DNA of 21,254 bases, from the NCBI GenBank assembly GCA_003427395.1, contig BFEA01000213.1, positions 258,893-280,146 of the forward strand. The letters run 5' to 3'. Source of the DNA: Chara braunii (Eukaryota > Streptophyta > Charophyceae > Charales > Characeae). Under the pieces are notes generated by a model, which was not told the origin of the DNA, did not search any database, and saw nothing but the letters and a program-made list of their open reading frames with translations. Shown here piece after piece: positions 9,181 through 17,106 of this stretch; position 1 is the first letter of the stretch; each line of letters starts with the position of its first letter. Both the position numbers and the translations under genes were made by a program.

Positions 9181-10026
9181 GATTATTTCCTCGGCCAATC
9201 CATTGGCTTCGGGGTGTCCACCAGAGGTCTTGTTGAGTTTAATGTCATAGATCTGCGAGGTGAAGTCCTTCCAATCAGCACTAATGAACCTGGTGTCTCG
9301 ATCACTCACAAGAGTTTTCAGGGGTCCATGCTGCAGAATGTACTGCTGGTGAAATTCTTCAATCACAAGCTCAGTTGGTGCATGAGGTAGAGGAATCAAG
9401 TTCAGAAATTTGGAAAAGCGATCCACAATGACCATGACTTGTGAATGTCCTTCCTCACTCACCTTCCCCATGTCTGTGAAATCGATAGAGACCGACTCAC
9501 CTGGCCCATCAGGAATTGGAAGGGGTTTCAACAGGCCATAAGGCTTATGCCTATGGACCTTGGTTCTTTGACAGACTTGACATTCAACAATAAATTTCTT
9601 AGCAGATCCCTTCATTCCTGGCCAATCAAACTGCTGCAAAAGACTTCCATAAGTCTTCTCAAAGTCGAAGTGTCCACTCCGACCATGTGCCAAATCCAAG
9701 AAATGAGTCCGGAGAGTCGCATGGTTGGGTACACACAAACGATCAAACTTCCCATACCGGCGGAATACAAGACCCACACACTCGTGAAAATCAGGCTGAC
9801 TACTAGGGTCAGCCTTGAGCTGCTCAAGGATGGGACTAAGGTCCGGATCCTTGGCAGTGCGTTCGACCAGATCCTCCTTCAGTTTCCTTCGGAGGTCATA
9901 CGAGTCCACAAGGCAAGTCAAAAACTCAGGATGGCACGACAAAGCATCAGCAACACGGTCATAACAACCTTTCTTGTGTTTCAGTTCAAAGTTGTTAACA
10001 TCACTGTCATGCAGCCAGCGGGTCAA
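9151..10026 (-). pseudogene. pol: Ty3 pol: RNase H end and integrase zinc-binding and catalytic core
   Basis: The frame opens with the end of RNase H (FELKHKKGCYDRVADALS), followed by the integrase HHCC zinc-binding region (DLAHGRSGHFDFEKT, then ECQVCQRTKV). The DDE core follows: the first Asp in SIDFTDMG, the second in LVSDRDTRF and the Glu in HPEANGLAEE. All catalytic residues are present. A frameshift about 9180 ends the frame just after the DDE glutamate; the rest of integrase lies in the next frame down to 8333. Upstream, an extra base near 10058 separates it from the RNase H core. Family-level identification is secure. Confidence 0.9.
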
Positions 10027-10051
10027 CGTCGGAGAGAGATCAGTTTGTGTC

Positions 10052-10540
10052 TTAATCCACTGCTAAGGTCTGATGATCTGAGTAGACCTTGAAGTGGCGA
10101 CCCAAGAGGTAGTGCTTCCAATGTGTGAGTGCCTCGTGCAAGGCGTAGAGCTCACGCATATACGTGGAGGTCGCTACCTTGTGGCTGGGCATGCGTTTAC
10201 TGTAGTATTCGACCGGACGCAGGCCATCGCCATCATCTTGTTGCAGCACTGCACCAATCCCGTACTGGCTCGCGTCCGTAGTGACTACGAACGTGAGGTT
10301 GGGATCCACAATGCGGAGCACAGGATGACTCACCAATGCCTCTTTCAAGGCTTGGAACGCAGTCTCACATTTCTCACGCCACGCATAGGCAACATTCTTA
10401 CTTGTTAGTCTCAAGAGTGGGTGAGCAATGACAGAAAATTTGGGCACAAACTTCCGATAATACTAGGCCAAACCAAAAAAACAACGCAATTCGTGTACGT
10501 TCGCTGGTTGAGGTCACTTTCGGATGATCTCAACCCTGCG
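10052..10540 (-). pseudogene. pol: Ty3 pol: RT connection segment and RNase H (RT core deleted)
   Basis: On the minus strand the sequence enters RT only at its C-terminal end. RVEIIRK, a TGA where Trp is usual (about 10511-10513), then PQPANVHELRCFFGLA, a TAG (about 10464-10466) and YYRKFVPKF lead into the thumb/connection. RNase H follows with its acidic residues in VVTTDASQYGIGAV, MRELYALHEAL and VYSDHQTL. The fingers and palm with YxDD are missing: the protease region is followed directly by this segment. The deletion point is near 10540, between 'LLSANKFCKSVR' and 'RVEIIRK'. Confidence 0.85.
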
Positions 10541-10987
10541 CACTGATTTGCAGAATTTGTTTGCACTTAAAAGAGTCACAGGGGACTCGCACATCTCATC
10601 CAATAGAACGGCACGCTCGTTCCCCTTGGCATCACGCACCACGAACTGATTATCCGCCAACGTGGTCCTTAGGCAATGAGCCTTTAACCAGCCCAAGCCA
10701 ATGACCGCGTCGAAAGGACACTTGTCCATGACATAAAAGTTCAGCTCATGTGTGACAGTGCGATCCTTGTCAAAAGTGACGCGCACACCTTTGACAACAT
10801 GTGTCGAGGTGACAACCTCTTGGTTGCCCACCTGGGTCTGACAAGGGTTCTGCAATTCCACTTGCTTCATTCCTAGGCCCGCCTTACGAATCCCGTTAGG
10901 AGAAAAGAAGTTAGTCATTGAACCACTATCAATCAGCACACGGATGTACCGGCGGTTAATGAGTAACTTAAAGAAGGTCAGCTCCAC
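10541..10987 (-). pseudogene. Ty3 retropepsin-like aspartic protease
   Basis: The protease processes the Gag-Pol polyprotein. The frame from 10987 reads FFKLLINRRYIRVLIDSGS with the catalytic DSG at about residues 20-22. The later hydrophobic element FDAVIGLGWLKAH at about residue 92 matches the second conserved retropepsin block. The domain itself has no stop, and its frame runs on through the deletion junction into the RT remnant. It is probably the least damaged coding part of the element. The linker from gag lies upstream in other frames. Confidence 0.8.
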
Positions 10988-11947
10988 ACTCTCTTGAACC
11001 TAGCGTTGCTGCTTGAGCTGCAACCAATGTTCAAGGTGAGAGTGGAAGTCAACTTCCTTAGTCTCTTCCCAAGGCTTAGTGTAAAGTACTTGGACTGCAC
11101 CAGCCTTGGATTCAGCGTCAGTTCGAGCTTCAAGAGCAAGCTGTTGAGCAGATTCAAGCTCCTTGGAGGGGCCTGCAACTGACTGTTCAGCTTCCCTTGT
11201 TGTAGAGAGGGTTGATGACTCTTCTACACCCTTTGCCTGTTTCCCTGCAGATGATAACAGTCCTAAACAGCATGGCCAGGCTTTTGACAATGCAAGCACA
11301 CGCGCAGTTTGGATCTTCTTTCCCATTCCTTTTGACTGATGCGGAGGCCTTCCCAAGGCTTGGTAGAAGCATCCTCCGGTTTCTCAGGGATCTTTGTATT
11401 CTTGGGGAGGTGTGCTATAGTTCCCTTACCCAAACTACGGTTAGGCCCCTTGCTTGAAGCAGTCTTTTTAAAAGCATTACATTTTTCTTCAGTATTCACG
11501 TCAGACTCATGGGCTGATGTAGAACAGCGTCGAGTCCAGCTCTAGATCGTCATCCACAGACAAATCATCCGCATAGGAATGATCCTCAGCCCCCTGATGT
11601 TCATGCAGGGCAAGCTGGTTGCTGCTTCCGTACCGCTTGCGTTGCAAGGTTCTACCTGCAGCGGGTGCCTTTACACGCCTGGCCAGTTTTTTGGCTTCTA
11701 GGTTGACTAGATCCATCAGTAGCTCTCGCCAAGTGGTATGGTCTTTGGGTCCTAGTCAGGAGACATATTCTTTAGGGGCCACTCCCATGATTACATCCAT
11801 GCAAGACATGTCAGTAAATCCCACGTTTGGAGTGGTGAACAGACCAGTCAAGTGTTGCTCCAAAGCCTGCATGGAAGTCCTCCACGTTTGGCCCTTGAGG
11901 GCCTCAAGCTTCAGTCTTGCCTTGAGCGCAGCGTGCTTATCTTGATA
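10988..11947 (-). pseudogene. gag: Ty3 gag C-terminal half with zinc knuckle
   Basis: Three overlapping minus-strand frames carry the rest of gag. The part at about 11507-11716 (NLEAKKLARRVKAP, HSYADDLSVDDDLELD) leads into 11263-11499, which ends at a CCHC nucleocapsid knuckle (CLHCQKPGHAV, stop, DC). All four metal ligands are present, but a TAG sits between the His and the last Cys. The frame at 11000-11356 continues with an acidic and Gln-rich linker (ELESAQQLALEARTDAES, LEHWLQLKQQR) towards the protease. Several shifts and stops make this clearly non-functional. Confidence 0.75.
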
Positions 11948-12817
11948 CTACGTGATGAGGAGGTCCTCAAGAGTACGTACAGGAGTCACTTTCAGCCACT
12001 CGGTCAAGTCAATCCTCTCATAACCTGCTGTAACAGCTTGGAGTTCTATGAAACTCCGTACGACGGGCTCAGTATTAGTGCCCATGATCATGCTTCGGTC
12101 TTCCTGTGGTGTCCGCAGTACCTCGAAGTATGAGCGCATGGAGCTAATCCAAGAGGTGATATCCCCTTTCCCGTCGTATTTAGACGGCAGAGTGGCCATT
12201 CGCTTGTCCACTATGGGACCGCTGTACTGTACGCCAGTAAGAACTGTGGCGTTTTGGGTTGATGTTCCTACATTTGGGACTATGACCAGTGCAGAACTGT
12301 GGACGCTGCCGCTTGAGGAGCTGGCACCGGTTCCTGCACTCGTCACAATTCCACTTGCTCTCGTCATGAGGACTGTGTTAGGTTGAGAGACTGGGACTGC
12401 ACCAGGTCGAGGGTTAGGAAGACGGGGGGCAGACAGTTGGGACTGTTTGAGGCTGACTATCTCAGCCTGCAGCTCTTGGTTCCGCTGCTCCAGGGCTGTC
12501 ACACGGGACTCAAGGTCTTTCAAGGTCCGCAGTTGAACCGAGGCTGCTTCGACAGCAGCTAGCTTCTTTTGGAACCGGTCATCATTTGATTTTGGACCCG
12601 TAAGGAAGGCCACCTGTTCAGCAATGCTCGTGGCTCTGGCTGCTGCCTCTGCCTCCCTTTCTCTGTGTATAGCGTCCTCATAAAGTTTCTGAAAGAAAGG
12701 CCTCTCGTTCTCGGTCGCTGCGTCCAGCATGGCCTTCCATTGCTCGGACGTGATTTCTGCCATGGCGGAGGACAAGGTGTCAGCAGATCTCTCAAGAGGG
12801 GTCCGCACTTTGCTCAC
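11948..12817 (-). pseudogene. gag: Ty3 gag N-terminal half
   Basis: The first frame of the element on the minus strand is 289 codons long. It opens MSKVRTPLERSADTL and continues through ITSEQWKAMLDAATENERPF, a long predicted coiled coil (residues about 75-120: LKDLESRVTALEQRNQELQAE), a Ser/Thr/Pro/Ala-rich stretch, and the capsid motif GKGDITSWISSMRSYFEVL near residue 215. The frame ends at 11948 although capsid similarity goes on in other frames. An alternative ATG at 12763 lies 18 codons in. The first 170 bases are duplicated in inverted orientation at 13399-13568. Confidence 0.8.
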
Positions 12818-12993
12818 TTTCGGACGAACATCCTCTTTCCCTTCCTCACACTCTCAAAAAGAACACCTTCTCTCTCCCTTCTCTCTCTTTTCGCTTTTTG
12901 CTCACGCGTCTCAATACCGGACATAGATAGTTCAGATAAAAGAAACGAACAGTGAATCACAAAGAGTAGACGGTATAAATCCTAGCCGGAGCG
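12648..12993 (-). repeat. Inverted repeat, left arm (Ty3 leader and gag start)
   Basis: These 346 bases pair with 13223-13568 as a head-to-head inverted repeat. By eye there are about 17 mismatches and no gaps (about 95% identity). The arm contains the untranslated leader of the Ty3 element and the first 57 codons of its gag frame. This is the arm connected to the body of the element. Confidence 0.9.
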
Positions 12994-13222
12994 GTTACTC
13001 GAGACTTATGCATGGTAAGTATAGCTCCAATCATGGCCACTAATAAAATAAGACTTGAAACCTAACTCTAAATTGTCTATACCATGTTGTGTTTCCTATA
13101 TTTGTTTCCAACTCTGCGGCGAGCCTCTAGAGGCTCGCTATATTGAGCTCGTAATGGTACTAAGATGCAAAGAAAGCAATCCATAGCAATATTTGACGTC
13201 GTTCGCTAAATTCTGTTGTTCA
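12994..13222. other. AT-rich spacer between inverted-repeat arms, with a 20-bp palindrome
   Basis: The 229-base spacer is AT-rich compared with the arms and shows no coding frame or recognised element. It includes a perfect 20-bp palindrome GCGAGCCTCTAGAGGCTCGC at 13119-13138. The string 'aataaaataaga' (about 13041) recurs just outside the right arm at about 13578. Composition and proximity to plastid fragments make an organellar origin possible, but nothing in it is recognised. Confidence 0.5.
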
Positions 13223-13568
13223 CGCTCCGGCTAGGAGTTCTACCTTCTACTCTTTGTGATTCACTGTTTGTTTCTTTTATCTGAACTATCTATGTCCGGT
13301 ATTGAGACGCGTGCGCAAAAAGCGAAAAGAGAGAGAAGGGAAAGAGAAGGTGTTCTTTATGAGAGTGTGAGGAAGGGAAAGAGGATGTTTGTCCGAAAGT
13401 GAGCAAAGTGTGGACCCCTCTTGAGAGATGTACTGACACCCTATCCTCCGGCATGGCAGACATCACGTCCGAGCAATGGAAGGCCATGCTGGACGCAGCG
13501 GCCGAGAACGAGAGGCCTTTCTTTCAAAAACTTTATGAGGACGCTATACACAGAGAAAGGGAGGCAGA
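13223..13568 (+). repeat. Inverted repeat, right arm (truncated gag start, plus strand)
   Basis: This is the mirror copy of the Ty3 leader and gag N-terminus, in the orientation opposite to the rest of the element. It encodes a gag start from the ATG at 13399 (MSKVWTPLERCTDTL) that loses similarity after 13568 and reads into unrelated DNA up to a stop at 13621-13623. It is too short to be a functional gag. Confidence 0.9.
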
Positions 13569-13686
13569 CGACATCTTGATAAATAAAATAAGATTGCCCA
13601 AGAATACAGTGCGAGCCCCCTGACGTTTACAGAGTTGAGTTTGTTCTGGCGAATTGGAGTCACTTTCGGATCAAAGCGTCCTCTAC

Positions 13687-13763
13687 TCTTGGTGGTGAAA
13701 CTCTACCGCGGTGAAAAAACTGTAGAGGAAGCTCTATGGGAAAAAATAACTCGATGCCAGGAT
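13687..13763 (+). rRNA. rrn5: Plastid 5S rRNA fragment (3' part, insertion in nuclear DNA)
   Basis: The stretch from 'cttggtggtgaaactctac' to 'ctcgatgccaggat' follows the 3' two-thirds of land-plant plastid 5S rRNA: the cttggtgg block, the aaactctac.gcggtga loop, actgtag.gga, the ggaaaaa.ta segment and ctcga.gccaggat at the 3' end, with scattered substitutions. The 5' part is absent; upstream bases are unrelated. It is a relic, not a functional gene, and part of a plastid-derived mosaic with the next two features. Confidence 0.8.
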
Positions 13764-13856
13764 CATTGTTTGTTAAATCCCTTAAGTGAGGAGATCTTTA
13801 TGAATCCTTTGATTTCTGCTGCTTCAGTAATTGCTGTTGGATTAGCAGTAGGTCTA
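13764..13856 (+). pseudogene. atpH: Plastid atpH 5' end fragment (ATP synthase CF0 subunit c)
   Basis: From the ATG at 13800 the sequence reads [19 protein letters not shown], the highly conserved start of plastid subunit c, the membrane rotor subunit of ATP synthase. A bacterial-type AGGAG lies eight bases upstream of the ATG, as expected of a plastid gene, and the 36 bases from 13764 may be its native leader. Similarity stops after codon 19 of the usual 81, where the sequence joins a fragment read on the other strand. Without a promoter or the rest of the gene this is a nuclear plastid-DNA relic. Confidence 0.85.
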
Positions 13857-13973
13857 CGATCTGAAGTCCTGGCACTGATTGAAAATAAGATTCTAATCTT
13901 TGAGAATGTTTAGCACTTAATTGTCTTCCTACTCCTCCAGGACCACGCACTACAAGAGGAGTTGTAAAATTTG
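13855..13973 (-). pseudogene. odpB: Fragment of plastid-type pyruvate dehydrogenase E1 beta
   Basis: On the minus strand a run of about 39 residues reads [20 protein letters not shown] followed by [19 protein letters not shown]. This matches the conserved central block of the E1 beta subunit of pyruvate dehydrogenase (family pattern: [24 protein letters not shown]...PG..IVA), which supplies acetyl-CoA. The codons are strongly A/T-ending (gga gga gta gga aga caa tta), as in plastid genes, whereas flanking DNA is not. The upstream frame meets a stop after [13 protein letters not shown], so only this block is recognisable. It joins the atpH fragment head-on through about 3-4 shared bases (ctac, 13854-13857). 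A nuclear gene for a plastid-targeted E1 beta is the alternative source. Confidence 0.75.
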
Positions 13974-14278
13974 GAATGCCAAAACTAAAGTTGTAGCTTT
14001 TTGCATATCTTTATTCAAACTTACAACGCCGGATCCCCCGCCGATGTCTGAAGACCAAAGTAGCAACTTGCAGATCTTCGATGCAGATATGGCAGCCTCC
14101 GATCAAGTCTCCCTCTTGAGGGGAAGCCCAAAAGTCACTCAATGTCTTCTGGAAGTGCAGATTCCAGGTGCGAGTACCTCTCTTTCTCTACTCCCTCTCG
14201 CTTACTCCAATCAGCCTCCTGTGTCTCGCCACCCCATCCAATCACTCAAGCAACCTGGTCAGGTCTTATGTCGACCCT
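13974..14278. other. Unassigned segment between the plastid mosaic and the LTR remnant
   Basis: About 300 bases follow the E1-beta fragment with no recognised family. Open frames of 119 and 140 codons cross it but show no motif and run into neighbouring repeats. It does not resemble the corresponding part of the complete LTR (6841-7998), so it replaces rather than continues the 5' LTR. The same holds for 13569-13686, just before the 5S fragment. Confidence 0.5.
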
Positions 14279-14575
14279 AAGTGTCGCGGGCCTACCCCCG
14301 CTACTCAAGTGTTTTCCCCCCTGCGACCCTCGAAGTCACGGCCACAGGTAAGTACCGGCCCTGCAGGGCCTTTCAATCAACAAGTACCCTTGCGGGTCAC
14401 ACACACACTCAGCCGACAAGCACTCCGACAGGCATGCAAACCAGCAGGCACGCACACACACACACAGACATGGAAATCACAGCAGAATGCGGGAATCTCA
14501 GCAAGGCATTCATTTCAGTGGCAAATCCCTGAAATCAGCAGTGTTCTCAGTTTGTGTTTTTGGCGGGTCATTACA
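14279..14575 (-). mobile_element. 5' LTR remnant of the Ty3 element (copy 3, about 298 bp)
   Basis: On the minus strand this starts TGTAATGACCC at 14575 and is closely similar to the first 298 bases of the complete LTR (8291 down to about 7998). Shared blocks include 'ggcctacccccgctactc', 'aagtcacggccacaggtaagtacc', the CA-rich run and 'gcgggaatctca.caaggcattcatt'. Similarity ends abruptly at about 14278, so about 1.15 kb of the LTR is missing. It abuts the right CTTT copy. It looks closer to copy 2 than copy 1 is, as expected for two LTRs of one insertion. Confidence 0.85.
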
Positions 14576-14579
14576 CTTT

Positions 14580-15221
14580 CATTTTCATAGATTTTGAAAA
14601 AGCATATGATCATGTTGACTGGTTCTTTAGACAAATGTTTAGAAAAGTTTATCTTTGGCCCTTGCTTTAGAAGGTGGACTGAGATCCTACATTCAAATGC
14701 TACAACTAGGGTTATGATAAATGGCAACCTGGCTCCACCTATAGAGTTGGAACGTCGGGTGAGACAGGGAGATCCAATTGCCCCTTTCTTTTTGTCATAA
14801 TGATGGAAGCCTTAGCGCCCAATTTAAGATGTAATAGAGACATTAAACGCATCAAAGTCAGCTACATTCTACCACTTTGCGCCTTGTTTGCAGATGATTT
14901 TTCCCTAATGGTGGAAGCCTCGCACGAAAATTCACTAGTAATTAAGAGACTGAGGGATAAATTATGCTCCCTCTCTGATATGAAAATCAATTGCGGTACA
15001 AAAACATAGGGGTGGTGGATACACCATCAGGGAGAAAGACCTCCAGAATATCCAAATATCAGCTGGTTGCAGCAACCCCAATTAGGGTGTTGGGGATCTC
15101 ACTCTCAGCAAAAGGTAAACCATCAGGAAATAATGAATGGATATCTAAAACAACTTTGTTCAAATTAGAACTATGGAAGGTTAAACGAACCTCTATTATA
15201 GGACACGTTCGTTGGTTATAA
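14580..15221 (+). pseudogene. LINE ORF2, catalytic half of reverse transcriptase
   Basis: The first codons read FIFIDFEKAYDHVDW, RT motif A with its catalytic Asp. A TAG near 14668 and a shift lead to FRRWTEILHSNATTRVMINGN and RVRQGDPIAPFF (motif B). Another shift at about 14800 leads to LCALFADDFSLMVEAS, the motif C FADD box with both catalytic Asps present. The palm ends with MKINCGTKT, and one more shift leads to a PIRVLGISLSAKG block (the usual YLG-type motif). So the catalytic residues survive while the frame is broken at least four times. Confidence 0.88.
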
Positions 15222-17004
15222 ACAACGTTATTCTAACCACTCTCTGGTACAAGTCTGCAATATGTGCAATGGACAAATCAGCACTTAAACCTCTACAAAG
15301 ACAAATAACAGCCTACCTATGGAGAGGTAATCATGATTTCAAAAATGTCATAAGTAGAGTGGCCTGGCAAGGAGTAATCTAGCCTAAAACAAAAGGAGGA
15401 TTGGGAATCCTTGACCCTTCAACCCAAGCCATGGCACTCTCAATCCAATGGATCAAACAACTACTTTTTGACCCAGAGACTCCTTGGTTAGCTCTAGCAG
15501 AAGAACCGATCTCGAGACTAGCCCCTGAAACTCCAGAGGGAACAGATCCGCTGATGTGGCTAGAAAATTGTTACTGGCCCATTCCAAGAGGTAGAGTACA
15601 ACCCTCAAGCCAGCCCGCGAAGCCACACCGTCAAGCCATAAGAATGGACATTAAAAATGACTCTTTTTGGCCAGATCTGCTCAAGATTTGGCGCAAACTA
15701 CCTTTACCAGACAAAATCCCCCCAAACCGATGGGAAGAAGTCTATCAACAACCCCTCTTTAATAACAGATGGTTGACGGACTCACAAGGAAGGATGTTCC
15801 ATTGTATGGATTCTCCCTAGAAGGGCTGGATTAAAAATGGGGTCCTCCCTAGAAGGGCTGGATTAAAAATGGGGTCCTAAGGATTGGGGACATCTCGAAC
15901 CCAGAAACTTGGGACTGGTACTTTCTCTCTAATCTCCTACCTAGTTTGCGTTACTGTAGGAGAACAGAAAGAGCACTAGATACAATCACTGAAGCTATCC
16001 CGATAGAATGGACACGGATCCTTGGAAAAGGACCCCAACTCAAAGAGAGTGAAACCCCCAGCAAATAGGTAATGTGGTAGTAGTCAATGACGAGAGATCA
16101 ATTTTACTCTCCTTATTCTCAATCAACCAAAAAAATAGGCTAAAGGAAAGTCAAACTAAGGAAACCAAATGGGTCAGCACCAAATGGGTCAGCACTAATC
16201 AGATATCCAGGATCAGAGTTTCGAGATATAAAGAACACTGGCTTGCTTTCAAACCAGCATGTGCAATTAACAAACTGGGTATAGATCCGATCAATTGGTC
16301 ATGGATGATCCTCTGGGGACAAGCAGAAAATGTACTCGCAATATCCACTCACTGACGGTCAAATCAACTTACCGTATGCTGAGACCTAGGCTGGATCTGA
16401 AGGATAGAGTAGAAACGAGGTGGATGGAACATCTAAATGTAAGCAAGGAAGACCTTAGACATGTCAAGTGGTTCAAAACTATTCAGATTAAGCCGACAAA
16501 AATTGCCTCCTTACAATGGCAAATTGACCATCGTTGCCTTCCCACGAATGATTGGCTAATAGATAGGACCTCGATGGAGGAGTAAGGCATTGCTCTACCT
16601 TGGTGCAAGCTATGTTCCGCTGCGTTCCCATCTAGGACCATACCGGAAACCATCGAGCACATATTTCTCCAATTTCTAGGTGCAGTCTGGTTATGGAGAT
16701 GGTGGGATAGGATTTGGAGTTCCTTAAATATCCCTCTGACTTGGCCATGGGACTGGAGGACTCTTTTATGGAGACATGGTCTCCAGATCATCTAGATGAC
16801 TTCTCTCATAACTTATCTATAACCGGCAGAAGAGCCATCCTCTGGGCCCTCTGGCAACGTCACTGTACTTTTGAAATGGAAGGAGCCAGGCTGGATGGCC
16901 CAGTTTTTACTGATACAATCAAGTTGCAGGTACAAACTGTTATCACAGCTCAATGGGACAAAGTAAAAGAAAAAATCCAATTCCTGTCGAATATATATTA
17001 TTGA
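15222..17004 (+). pseudogene. LINE ORF2, C-terminal region with zf-RVT-like motif
   Basis: The C-terminal part of plant LINE ORF2 follows in several frames: GGLGILDPSTQAMALSIQWIKQLLFD (15389-15466), a Pro/Trp-rich segment, LTVKSTYRML (about 16350) and then CKLC...ETIEHIFLQ...GAVWLWRWW (about 16607-16705). The last is the zf-RVT zinc-binding motif, with the final Cys changed to Phe (FLQFLG). The end, SITGRRAILWALWQRHCTFEMEG to FLSNIYY, closes at a TGA at 17002-17004. Stops at 16583-16585 and elsewhere, a shift near 16780 and a 32-bp duplication show the frame is dead. Confidence 0.8.
15814..15877 (+). repeat. Perfect 32-bp tandem duplication inside LINE ORF2
   Basis: The unit starting TCCCTAGAAGGGCTGG and ending ATGGGGTCC is present twice with no difference (15814-15845 and 15846-15877). 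A 32-bp insertion shifts the frame. Perfect identity within an otherwise decayed element suggests a recent slippage or repair event. Confidence 0.95.
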
Positions 17005-17106
17005 CTTGCCGGGGGAAAGGAACCGGACTGTCGCTCCCCAGAATGGTAGAAGCCAGAACCATAAGGTTCTGTTTTTTGAAAGAAAAAAAAGAAAAAAAGA
17101 AAAGAA
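17005..17106 (+). other. LINE 3' UTR with stem-loop and A-rich tail
   Basis: After the ORF2 stop there are about 100 bases. A 7-bp hairpin CAGAACC-ATAA-GGTTCTG lies at 17054-17071, followed by TTTTTT and an A-rich tail interrupted by G (about 17078-17106). Some LINEs use such a 3' stem-loop as the site their reverse transcriptase recognises. The tail marks the probable end of the element. No flanking duplication could be assigned because the LINE 5' end is not defined. Confidence 0.6.

Larger units (their letters stand above)
6841..14575 (-). mobile_element. Ty3/Gypsy chromovirus, nested in the LINE
   Basis: The 7,735-bp insertion starts TGTTACG and ends CATTACA on the plus strand, and is flanked by CTTT at 6837-6840 and 14576-14579. 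Deleting it with one CTTT rejoins the LINE frame in phase at RT motif A. Internal order on the minus strand is 5' LTR remnant, rearranged leader, gag with zinc knuckle, protease, RNase H, integrase, chromodomain, PPT, 3' LTR. Integrase upstream of nothing but the chromodomain, and after RNase H, is the Ty3 order. It is dead: several stops and frameshifts, RT core missing, and 5' LTR incomplete. It has gained inverted and plastid-derived sequence between LTR and gag. Confidence 0.9.
14576..17106 (+). mobile_element. LINE retrotransposon, 3' part (RT core to A-rich tail)
   Basis: The second half of the split LINE starts with the repeated CTTT and carries on from RT motif A through the YADD-type motif, the thumb and zf-RVT regions to the ORF2 stop at 17002-17004. 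A stem-loop and an A-rich tail close the element. Strand, frame and motif order all continue from the piece ending at 6840. Confidence 0.88.

Noticed and set aside
9445-10092. 215-codon plus-strand frame
   Set aside because: It is the shadow of the integrase frame on the minus strand, which carries all the conserved motifs.
13069-13092. PBS-like TGGTATAGAC on the minus strand in the inverted-repeat spacer
   Set aside because: Only the first six bases fit initiator tRNA-Met and no LTR end precedes it.
13635-13913. A 92-codon plus-strand frame that looks like one protein
   Set aside because: It is a chance fusion: the 5S rRNA fragment, atpH codons 1-19, then the antisense of the E1-beta fragment. 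No single protein family covers it.
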